Source: Acidobacteriota bacterium (GTDB taxonomy: Bacteria > Acidobacteriota > Terriglobia > Acidiferrales > UBA7541). From it: 58,106 bases of DNA. The position numbers and the translations under genes were made by a program. The notes under the pieces are model-generated. The model was not told the DNA's origin. It did no database searches and saw only the letters and a list, made by a program, of their open reading frames with translations. Positions 1 through 6,750 of the stretch are shown here, in pieces; the stretch's first letter is position 1; the number at the start of each line of letters is the position of its first letter. Location: the NCBI GenBank assembly GCA_027307115.1, contig DAHUXN010000090.1:1-58106 (forward strand). Direction: 5' to 3'.

Positions 1-234
1 GGCGAGGCGGGGACGCGACGGCGAGGCGGTTTGCCGGATGGCAAGTTCGACGATGGCATTTTCGAGCGGGAGAGCGCGACGATACGTTTGGCCGTCCCAA
101 CGATCGAGAAGATTTTCCGGGCGGCGGCGAAGGACCCACGCGGTGAGGTCAAGACGAAACGGAGGCGTGGGGCGCATCTCGAAAGAAATCGTGTTGGGCG
201 CGAGAGGCGAGCGGACCGCGGCGGAAGCTGGCAT
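1..234 (-). CDS. AlkA-like DNA-3-methyladenine glycosylase, N-terminal part (runs off the left edge)
   Basis: The minus strand is open from an ATG at 234 down to base 1 (78 codons). After a short leader it reads PPFRLDLTAWVLRRRPENLL followed by DRWDGQTYRRAL. From knowledge of the family, this resembles the N-terminal segment of the AlkA/DNA-3-methyladenine glycosylase 2 group, which excises alkylated bases in base excision repair. The catalytic helix-hairpin-helix region would lie outside the window, so activity cannot be judged. A second in-frame ATG (residue 20) is an alternative start; the upstream GAGA is only a weak ribosome site. Family assignment is from memory of the motif and moderately sure. 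Confidence 0.68.
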   Translation of the reverse strand, partial: MPASAAVRSPLAPNTISFEMRPTPPFRLDLTAWVLRRRPENLLDRWDGQTYRRALPLENAIVELAIRQTASPSRPRLA

Positions 235-333
235 TCGTTTCTCTGGACCGTTTCTGCGTTTGATATCATCTACCGTATTGGGAAACAGTGCAAATGCGGT
301 GGCTAGTGATTAGTGGCGAGTAAAAAAGGAAAA

Positions 334-424
334 CCCCCACCCTTCGCAAAAGGCGCGAAGGATGGGGCACCCGCAAAAGCAAGGCGAAAAGCAGATCCCT
401 CGTCGCGTGGCTCCTCGGGATGAC
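334..424. repeat. Repeat pair A + B in the 235-482 gap
   Basis: Family A copy at about 334-374: CCCCACCCTTCGC, a short loop, GCGAAGGATGGGG, then CACCCG; the arms form a hairpin. Family B copy at about 391-424: ATCCCTCGTCGCGTGGCTCC then TCGGGATGAC, with ATCCC/GGGAT ends. This A-then-B order recurs many times across the window. Nothing else was recognised in the gap. Confidence 0.9.
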
Positions 425-482
425 AAAAGAGGAGGACGCGGGAAGGACAGAAGCAAGCCAGCAACGCGAGAGGCGGTGAAAA

Positions 483-1205
483 GTGGGAACGATTCCGATG
501 AAGTTGAAGGAGCGGCAGGAAATCGCGAATAGGACGATGGCGTTCTTGCTGGAGAAGCCTGAGGGATTCGATTTCAGGCCGGGGCAGGCGATGGAAGTGA
601 AACTGGAGAATCCTCCGGAAACGGACGCGGAAGGGAATTCGCGGGCGTTTTCGATCGCGAGCGCGCCGTATGAGGCGCATGTGATGTTTGCAACGCGGAT
701 GCGCGATACGGCGATGAAAAACAGTTTGAAGAAAATACCGTTGGGGACGGAGTTGCAGGTGGATGGTCCGTGGGGCGATTTGAAATTGCACACGCGGGCG
801 ACGCGGCCGGGAGTTTTTCTGGCGGGCGGAATCGGGATCACGCCGTTTCGCAGCATTGTGCTGGACGCGGCGAGAAATAAATTGCCGCACAAATTGTGGT
901 TATTCTATTCGAACCGGCGGCCAGAGGATGCGGCGTTTTTGGAGGAACTGGGAAGGGCGGAGAAAGAGAATCCGAATTTCAAAATGATTGCAACGATGAC
1001 GGAGATGGAGAAATCCTCGCGACCGTGGCATGGGAAAACGGGATTCGTGGACAAGAAAATGCTAACGGAAGCGATTGACGATTTGAACGCGCCGATTTAT
1101 TACATCGCGGGTCCGGGGTCGATGCTGAACGCGATGAAAAAGATGCTGCTCGAAGCGGGAGTGAATGAGGATGATGTTCGCGCAGAAGAGTTCGCGGGGT
1201 ATTAG
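483..1205 (+). CDS. FAD/NAD(P)-binding oxidoreductase (ferredoxin reductase-like)
   Basis: A 240-residue FNR-fold flavoprotein. Residues 54-57 (RAFS) match the RxYS/RxFS FAD-binding motif, preceded by a beta-barrel FAD domain. Residues 115-121 (GGIGITP) are the pyrophosphate-binding loop of the NAD(P) domain. The tail (IAGPGSMLNAMKK, ending EEFAGY) is typical of plant-type ferredoxin-NAD(P) reductase relatives that lack a fused iron-sulfur domain. It probably moves electrons between NAD(P)H and a separate ferredoxin or flavodoxin; the partner is not encoded nearby. The start is GTG at 483 after AGGCGGTGAAAA; an in-frame ATG at 498 is equally possible. It is flanked on both sides by repeat-filled gaps and so is probably transcribed alone. 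Confidence 0.85.
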   Translation: MGTIPMKLKERQEIANRTMAFLLEKPEGFDFRPGQAMEVKLENPPETDAEGNSRAFSIASAPYEAHVMFATRMRDTAMKNSLKKIPLGTELQVDGPWGDLKLHTRATRPGVFLAGGIGITPFRSIVLDAARNKLPHKLWLFYSNRRPEDAAFLEELGRAEKENPNFKMIATMTEMEKSSRPWHGKTGFVDKKMLTEAIDDLNAPIYYIAGPGSMLNAMKKMLLEAGVNEDDVRAEEFAGY

Positions 1206-1496
1206 GGAGCTGGCTAGTGGCGAGTGAAAGGCGGAGGTCGGGGACCGTAGTGGAAATGCGAAATGCATCGCGCGGATGAAGCGCGCCAAAGGAAGTGAGA
1301 GGAACGACTGTTTATGTCGCGGCTAAAACTGCGACCCCCTGAAAAACTATCGTTTTCGGAGCGTTTGAAGGGCGGAGGATTTGCGGGGCATTTCGAGCGG
1401 GGCTAGTGAAAAGCGAACCTCAGCGGGTGAAACCACGCCGATCTTGGAATTGGCGGCACGGCTAAGGGCGTGCGCGGGAAAGACAAAAGGCGAAAT

Positions 1497-1817
1497 CCCC
1501 ACTCTTCGCAAAGAACGCAAAGGATGGGCACCCGGCAAAAGGTGAATCTCAGATGCTGAAGCTGAGACCTGACGAAAGCGCGAAAGGCAAAATACCCGCC
1601 CTTCGCGTCGATTATTTTATTTAAGGCGGGCGCTCAGGATGGGGCACCCGAAAAGGCAAAAAGCAAACCTACAAAGAGAGCGAAAAACAGATCCCTCGTC
1701 GCGTGGCTCCTCGGGATGACACAAGGGAGAGGCGTGGGAAGGCAGAGGCGAAGAGCAAAAGGCCAAGCGAAAGGCGGAGGGCAAAGCGGCGTCGAGCCGC
1801 CGCATTCCAAAGACGTA
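1497..1817. repeat. Repeat cluster in the 1206-1851 gap (A, A-variant, B, C)
   Basis: Family A at about 1497-1534; an A variant at about 1589-1650 whose loop is lengthened by an A/T-rich stretch (ATTATTTTATTTAA); family B at about 1688-1720; family C (GCGGCGTCGAGCCGCCGC, a GCGGC/GCCGC hairpin, then CATTCC) at about 1788-1817. Bases 1206-1496 hold no gene or repeat that could be recognised. Confidence 0.8.
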
Positions 1818-1851
1818 GCGAAGGCAGAGGTAGAATTTTGCGAGGTGGGAA

Positions 1852-2463
1852 TTGGGTGATGTGACGGCGCTGTTTTTTGATGTCGGCGGAGTGCTGCTGA
1901 CGAATGGGTGGGACCGGCCGTCGCGGCAGGCGGCGGCGAAGAACTTTGGACTGGACTGGGACGATTTCGAGGACCGCCACGAGTTGTTGATGCACGGATT
2001 TGAAGCGGGAACAGTGAGTCTGGATGAGTATTTGAAGCGCGCCGTTTTTTACCGCGAGCGGAAGTTCAGCAAGAAGGATTTCGTCGACTTTATTTATGCG
2101 CAATCGCGGGCGATGCCGGAGACGCTGGCGGTGCTGCAGAAGTTGGCGGCGCGGAAGAAGTATTTGATCGCGGCGTTGAACAACGAATCGCGGGAATTGA
2201 ACGAATACCGCATTCGGGCGTTTCATTTGCGCGAATATTTCGAGGTGTTTTTGAGTTCGTGTTATTTGGGCGTGAGGAAGCCGAATGCGGCGATTTACAA
2301 ATTGGCGTTGAGCATCACGCAGCGCGCGGGAGAAGAATGCGTGTTCGTGGATGATCGCGAGCTGAATTTGGAATGCGCGAAAGAGTTGGGGATGCACACG
2401 ATACAATTCAAGGGTGCGGGGCAGTTGGAGAAGGAGTTGAGGGGATTTGGGGTGGAGGGATAG
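1852..2463 (+). CDS. HAD-superfamily hydrolase, subfamily IA (YihX-like sugar-phosphate phosphatase type)
   Basis: A 203-residue HAD phosphatase. Motif I is FFDVGGVLL with the nucleophile Asp10; the second Asp of the usual DxD is Gly, as in the FDxGGV subgroup that includes YihX-type phosphatases. Motif II is in AALNNES, the motif III lysine in GVRKPNAAIY, and motif IV is FVDD. A helical cap lies between motifs I and II. The expected role is hydrolysis of a phosphomonoester, perhaps a sugar phosphate; the substrate cannot be read from the sequence. Start TTG 1852 follows GAGGTGGGAA; GTG 1861 is an alternative. zwf and pgl follow after a repeat-filled gap, so a link to sugar-phosphate metabolism is only suggested by position. 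Confidence 0.85.
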   Translation: MGDVTALFFDVGGVLLTNGWDRPSRQAAAKNFGLDWDDFEDRHELLMHGFEAGTVSLDEYLKRAVFYRERKFSKKDFVDFIYAQSRAMPETLAVLQKLAARKKYLIAALNNESRELNEYRIRAFHLREYFEVFLSSCYLGVRKPNAAIYKLALSITQRAGEECVFVDDRELNLECAKELGMHTIQFKGAGQLEKELRGFGVEG

Positions 2464-2550
2464 GAACAGTGACGAGTGATTAGTGGCCAGTGATGAGTTA
2501 AGGCGAACACGGGAGCGCGCGTGAGAGAGCGGGGGAAAGCTAGGCGAAAA

Positions 2551-2905
2551 ACCCCACCCTCCGCATAAGGCGCGGAGGATGGGGCACCCGGAAAGGCAAA
2601 GCGAAAAGCAAAGGCGAAAAGGCAAAGCGAAAGGCAGATCCCTCGTCGCGTGGCTCCTCGGGATGACACGTAGGGGGCTGAGTGGAGATGATAGGGAGGA
2701 GGACACAGGTAATGGGGCGACGCTGATTGCAAGAACGCGGCGAAGAGCGAAAAGACCCACCCTTCACGGAAAACGTTCAGGATGGGGCACCCGGAAAAGC
2801 GAAAAGCAGAGCGAAAAGCAAGTCCCCCGTCGCGGGGCTCCTCGGGATGACAATGCGCGCTGGGTTGCGCGGCTCCTCGCTTCGTGCCTCAGCGCAGGCG
2901 GGATG
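2551..2905. repeat. Repeat cluster A-B-A-B-B(H) in the 2464-2975 gap
   Basis: Family A at 2551-2590 and about 2752-2791; family B at about 2634-2668 and 2819-2852; then a B-like copy at about 2863-2905 in which CTTCGTGCCTCAGCGCAGG is inserted between GGCTCCT and CGGGATGA (the nested H element). Bases 2464-2550 carry only the GTGATTAGTGGC-type simple sequence seen at many gene ends here. No gene recognised. Confidence 0.85.
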
Positions 2906-2975
2906 AACAGGGCTTGGGCGGCGGATACGGTGGCGTGAACGGAAGCATCGAAGGAAGAGAAAGGAAAGGGCGACA

Positions 2976-4448
2976 GTGACGAACGGAAATGCGGCGGGTA
3001 CCGAAGGGCATTTGTTTGTGATTTTGGGGGCGACGGGGGATTTGGTGGGGCGGAAATTGCTGCCGTCGCTGAACGAGTTGATTGCGCGAGATGCGCTGGG
3101 ACCGAACAGTTTAATCCTGGGCGTGGGCGTGGAGACGGAATTCAATGATGAGAGTTTTCGCGCGCGCTGTTGCAAGGACTTGGCGAACGCGGGCGTGCCG
3201 CAGGAGCAGATCGCGAAGACTGTGTCGGACAAGCGAATTATCTACCAGACAATCGCGAAGGGAACTCCCGAGGATTACAAGAAGCTGGCCGCGCGCGTGG
3301 AGCAGGTGGAGAAAGAAAACGGGCTGCCGGGGAATCGCGTTTTTTATCTGGCGCTGCCGCCGAAAGTTTTTCCGCTGGCGATTGCGGGACTGGGAAATGC
3401 GGGACTGAACAAAAGCAAGGGATGGACGAGGCTGGTGATCGAAAAGCCGTTTGGGCGGGATTTGGCTTCCGCGCAAGCGTTGAACCAAGTGGCGCACGAG
3501 CATTTCGAAGAGAAGCAGATTTATCGCATCGATCATTACCTGGGAAAGGAGACGGTGCAGAATCTGTTGGTGTTCCGGTTCGCGAATTCGCTTTTTGAGC
3601 CGCAATGGAATCGCGACCGGATCGAGAGCGTGGAGATCACGGTGGCGGAATGTCTTGGCGTCGAGCACCGCGCGGCGTATTACGAAGGCGCAGGGGCGTT
3701 GCGCGACATGATCCAAAACCATTTGACGCAACTGTTGACGCTGACGGCGATGGAAGTGCCGTCGGCGTTTCAAGCGGAGCCGATACGCCACGAAAAGGTG
3801 AAAGTGTTGCATTCGGTGCTGCCGATCAAGAGCGAGAATGTCGTGCTGGGCCAATACTCGACGGGGAAGATTGACGGGCAGGAAGTGGCGGCGTATCGCG
3901 ACGAGCCGGGAGTGGCGAAAGATTCGCAGACGGAAACGTTTGTGGCGATGCGGCTGGAAATCGAGAACTGGCGATGGCACGGTGTGCCGTTTTTTCTGCG
4001 GACAGGGAAACGGCTGGAGCAGCGGATGAGCCAAATCGTTGTGAACTTCCGGCGCCCTCCGGTGTGGATTTTCAAGCCGTTCGACGGCAAGCCAATCGAC
4101 GCGAATGCGCTGGTGATTGCGATTCAACCGGACGAGGGGTTCGACCTTTATTTTGAAATCAAAGCGCCGGGACAGGGAGTGCAGATCGAGAGAAGCGATT
4201 TGCATTTCCGGTATTCGGAGAAATTCAAGCCGCTGCCGGATGCGTATGAAACTCTGTTGCTGGATGTGATTCATGGCGACCCGACGCTTTTTGTGAGCGA
4301 CAGTTGGGTGGAGGCTTCGTGGCAGCTTTACACTCCGGTGCTGGAGAACAAGCCGAAAGTGCTGCCGTATGCGGCCGGAAGCTGGGGGCCAGCGGCGGCG
4401 GATGCCTTGTTGAGCGATCTGGGACGGACGTGGACAAAAATATTGTAA
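2976..4448 (+). CDS. zwf: Glucose-6-phosphate 1-dehydrogenase
   Basis: A full-length 490-residue enzyme that oxidises glucose 6-phosphate to 6-phosphogluconolactone with NADP+ or NAD+, the first step of the oxidative pentose phosphate pathway (cytosol). The Rossmann motif GATGDL begins at residue 18. The substrate-binding/catalytic signature RIDHYLGKE is at residues 184-192, with the conserved His187. EKPFGRDL and the C-terminal VEASWQLYTPVL are also characteristic. The start is GTG at 2976, which gives a natural N-terminus just before the Rossmann fold; the upstream AGAGAAAGGAAAGGG is a good purine-rich ribosome site. Its 3' end overlaps pgl by 19 bases, so the two are almost certainly one operon with coupled translation. 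Confidence 0.97.
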   Translation: MTNGNAAGTEGHLFVILGATGDLVGRKLLPSLNELIARDALGPNSLILGVGVETEFNDESFRARCCKDLANAGVPQEQIAKTVSDKRIIYQTIAKGTPEDYKKLAARVEQVEKENGLPGNRVFYLALPPKVFPLAIAGLGNAGLNKSKGWTRLVIEKPFGRDLASAQALNQVAHEHFEEKQIYRIDHYLGKETVQNLLVFRFANSLFEPQWNRDRIESVEITVAECLGVEHRAAYYEGAGALRDMIQNHLTQLLTLTAMEVPSAFQAEPIRHEKVKVLHSVLPIKSENVVLGQYSTGKIDGQEVAAYRDEPGVAKDSQTETFVAMRLEIENWRWHGVPFFLRTGKRLEQRMSQIVVNFRRPPVWIFKPFDGKPIDANALVIAIQPDEGFDLYFEIKAPGQGVQIERSDLHFRYSEKFKPLPDAYETLLLDVIHGDPTLFVSDSWVEASWQLYTPVLENKPKVLPYAAGSWGPAAADALLSDLGRTWTKIL

Positions 4449-5185
4449 CGAGCGCGCGGATATTTGCGGACTTGGAGGCGTTGAGCCGGGCGGTGGTGGA
4501 GGATTCCGTGCGCGCGGCGAACGAAGCGGTGGGCGCGCGGGGACGATGTTTGATTGCGCTTTCGGGGGGAAGGACGCCGGAGAAAGCGTACGAGCTGTGT
4601 TCCACGGAATTTCGCGCGAAGATGCCGTGGGCGAAGACGCATTTCTTTTGGGGCGACGAACGGTTCGTTCCGGCGGACGATCCGAAGAGCAATTACCGCA
4701 TGACGCGCGAGTCGCTGTTCCGTCATATTCCCACACCGCCGGAAAATATCCATCCCATCGACACGAATTTTCCCACCGCGGATGAAGCAGCGCGGGCTTA
4801 CGAGAAAGTGCTGCGAGGATTTTTTTCGGACGCAGGGCCGTCGTTTGATGTGATGTTCTTGGGAGTGGGCGACGAGGGGCACACGGCGTCGCTGTTTCCG
4901 GATTCACCGGCGCTGCGGGAGGAAAAACGGTGGGTGGTTGGCGTGACGGCTCCCATCGAGCCTCCGGTGCGAATCAGTTTGACGTTTCCGATTTTGCGGC
5001 GGGCGCGGGTGACTTATTTTTTGCTGGCGGGAGCGGAAAAGCAGGGAGTTGTGGCGACGCTGCGAAAAAATATGGATGCGGGAACGCAGAAATTGCCGGT
5101 GGAGATGCTGCATCCGGAGGGGGAAGTGATCTGGTTTTTGGATCGCGCGGCGGCGGGAGAAACGGGCGCCGCTTTGCACGGTTGA
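4430..5185 (+). CDS. pgl: 6-phosphogluconolactonase
   Basis: A 251-residue DevB/SOL-type lactonase that hydrolyses the product of Zwf, so the pair performs two successive steps. Motifs: SGGRTP at residues 45-50 (phosphate-binding loop), WGDERFVP at 74-81, GVGDEGHTASLFP at 145-157. The start is taken as GTG 4430, inside the 3' end of zwf (19-base overlap). The frame is open further upstream to 4304, but that part is the shadow of zwf and lies before the family's normal N-terminus. GGGACGG just upstream can serve as ribosome site. The length is normal for the family. Confidence 0.95.
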   Translation: MDKNIVTSARIFADLEALSRAVVEDSVRAANEAVGARGRCLIALSGGRTPEKAYELCSTEFRAKMPWAKTHFFWGDERFVPADDPKSNYRMTRESLFRHIPTPPENIHPIDTNFPTADEAARAYEKVLRGFFSDAGPSFDVMFLGVGDEGHTASLFPDSPALREEKRWVVGVTAPIEPPVRISLTFPILRRARVTYFLLAGAEKQGVVATLRKNMDAGTQKLPVEMLHPEGEVIWFLDRAAAGETGAALHG

Positions 5186-5318
5186 GTTGAGGGTTCCGCG
5201 CAGTTTGCAATTCACGCCATTTCATTAATGCCACGGCAGCGAACTCCAAAAGACTGAAATTTTAGGGGCGTTTCCTCGGGAAGAGGCTCGGTCGCATTCG
5301 CGCAAACCGCTCGGTGTG

Positions 5319-5355
5319 TGTCCGGTTATGCGAATGAGGGCTGCGGAAACGGACA
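5319..5355. promoter_or_regulatory. Conserved 37-bp inverted-repeat element (copy 1)
   Basis: TGTCCG, 25 bases, CGGACA. The same arms with the same 25-base spacing recur at 13776-13812, and the two copies also share GGTTAYGCGA after the left arm and TCGGTGT before it. Copy 2 lies upstream of a complete ADOP gene; this one lies upstream of an ADOP start remnant (5788). It could be an operator or promoter-linked element of the ADOP family. The function is not shown. Confidence 0.55.
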
Positions 5356-5480
5356 ACATACGCGGGTGGATCCTTGTCGAGACAGACGTAACCGTATAAA
5401 AGGAAAGCAGCTTAGGCTGATGCGTTTTAGGCATCGAATCTGCAGAAAGCGCAGAGTAGGGTGCCTCGGTATGCGAAAAA

Positions 5481-5770
5481 CCCCACCCTTCGCCAGAGGA
5501 CTCACTTCACTGAAGGCGTTCAGTGCAAGCAGGATGGGCAGCCGGAGAGGCGAAAGACACAAGCAAGTCACTACCTGCGGCGGGCCGGCCGCCGCACTGC
5601 ATAAAAGGCGGAGGAAGCGTCGACTTGGGACGGGCGAGTGACATCGCGCGAACAAAAACCCCACCCTTCACAAAAAGCGTTCAGGATGGGGCACCCGCAA
5701 AGGCAAAGAGCAAGAAGCGAAGGGCAAAGCGGCGTCGAGTTGCCGCAATGGGAGGTCAGCTACAGAAATA
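5481..5770. repeat. Repeat cluster in the 5186-5787 gap (A with nested hairpin, C, A, C/D hybrid)
   Basis: Family A at 5481-5543 carries an inserted stretch containing a perfect CACTGAA-GGCG-TTCAGTG hairpin. A C-like copy lies at about 5571-5615. Another A copy lies at about 5660-5700. From about 5728 a family C head (GGCGTCGAGTTGCCGC) runs directly into a D-like tail (GAGGTCAGCTACAG). Apart from the 37-bp element at 5319, bases 5186-5480 show no gene that could be supported. Confidence 0.75.
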
Positions 5771-5787
5771 GGCGCGGAGGTGATGTC

Positions 5788-5859
5788 ATGGACACGTTGT
5801 GGCAAAATCTCCGGTACGGTCAGAGCAGTTGCACTGGAAATTGCCTGGAGGAAAAATGA
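5788..5859 (+). pseudogene. ADOP permease 5' remnant, now a possible 23-codon leader ORF
   Basis: An ATG at 5788, preceded by GGAGG with 7-base spacing, reads MDTLWQNLRYG, which matches the invariant start of ADOP permeases in this window (M-x-x-LLQD-(I/L/V)-RYG). Homology then stops, and the frame ends after 23 codons with a TGA overlapping the ATG of the next gene (AATGA at 5855-5859). The most likely reading is the surviving start of an ADOP gene whose body was deleted or replaced. Because ribosomes would terminate exactly on the next start codon, it may now act as a coupled leader. Confidence 0.65.
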
Positions 5860-6356
5860 AGAAGACGGTATTGCTGTTTGGGGCGGCTATTTTCGTGGCG
5901 ATTTGGGCAGCGACGCCTCCGCTCGCTCGCGCGTATCGGAACGCGTTGGCGATTGCCAAGGCGAAGTCCGCGGTACAGTCAAAAGTTCAGCAGGTTCCGG
6001 CGTATCACTCAGCGGCGCCGAAGGGCGCGCTGCCTGCAACGCTGCCCGCGAGCGGGTTCGCCGATCCGCTGACGAAGAAAGCGTATTCCTACGCGGCGAA
6101 AATCAAGCCGGTGCTTTATCAATTGCCGTGCTACTGCCGTTGCGATCAAGCGGCAGGGCACACGAGTTTGCTGAGTTGTTACCGGGATCTGCACGGATCG
6201 GAATGCGAAATCTGCAAGAAGGAAGTTTTTTACGCTTACGAACAGAGTCGTCGAGGGAAAACGGCACCTCAGATTCGCGCGGGAATCATTCGCGGGGAGT
6301 GGCAGAAAGTGGATCTGGCGAAGTATGCGCCGCCGCTGGCGTCTGGAAAGCAGTGA
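5856..6356 (+). CDS. Exported PCYCGC-motif protein
   Basis: A 166-residue protein with an N-terminal hydrophobic segment (residues 4-24, signal peptide or membrane anchor) and a cysteine-rich domain: PCYCRC at residues 91-96, GH at 101-102, Cys108, HG at 113-114, Cys117 and Cys120. This spacing fits the uncharacterised PCYCGC-motif family (Arg replaces Gly here). The cysteine and histidine pattern suggests metal or cofactor binding outside the cytoplasmic membrane; no reaction is known to me. The start ATG 5856 has GGAGG 4 bases upstream, lying inside the leader ORF 5788-5859, whose stop overlaps this start. It therefore appears to use translation signals left by a lost ADOP gene. Confidence 0.75.
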   Translation: MKKTVLLFGAAIFVAIWAATPPLARAYRNALAIAKAKSAVQSKVQQVPAYHSAAPKGALPATLPASGFADPLTKKAYSYAAKIKPVLYQLPCYCRCDQAAGHTSLLSCYRDLHGSECEICKKEVFYAYEQSRRGKTAPQIRAGIIRGEWQKVDLAKYAPPLASGKQ

Positions 6357-6418
6357 CAAGTGATGAGTGAAAGGCAAAGGCGAAAATGGCGAGCGGCTGT
6401 GGCTAGTGAAAGGCAAAA

Positions 6419-6600
6419 GCAGAACCCTCGTCGCGTGGCTCGTTGGGATGACAATGCGCTGGGGTGGGTGCGAAGTGGTCACGCGGAGGGACGATTGATG
6501 TGAAGAAAAACCCCACCCTCCGCACAAGACGCGGAGGATGGGGCACCCGGAAAAGCAAAGCGAGAAGCAGATCCCTCGTCGCATGGCTCCTCGGGATGAC
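6419..6600. repeat. Repeat cluster B-A-B in the 6357-6750 gap
   Basis: Family B at about 6419-6453, family A at 6511-6550, family B at about 6568-6600. The stretch from GATTGATGTGAAGAAAAAC through the second B copy matches the ~150-bp composite units repeated in tandem at 20041-20442. Confidence 0.85.
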
Positions 6601-6692
6601 AATGTGTTCGGTTTGTGGCGACTCACGGGTTGGAGGCGAGAAGCAAAGGCAAAGAAGCTGCCTTCAGGAGCAGGATTGGAATTGCGCGACAA

Positions 6693-6740
6693 GCCTCACG
6701 TCAGTTGCGGAAAATCGCCGCAACGGGACGTGAGCTACAG
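6693..6740. repeat. Family D palindromic repeat
   Basis: CCTCACGTCAGTTGCGG, a loop, CCGCAACGGGACGTGAG, then CTACAG: long arms that can fold into a hairpin. The last bases run into AGGAGGTGAAAG, the ribosome-binding site of the ADOP gene that starts at 6751. Other copies are in the blaR1-like gene, the portal gene and at 34614 and 51908. Confidence 0.85.
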
Positions 6741-6750
6741 GAGGTGAAAG

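Noticed and set aside
5225-5434. A 69-codon minus-strand frame over the 37-bp element
   Set aside because: No ribosome site, no motif, and it overlaps the conserved TGTCCG element, which explains the sequence conservation better.
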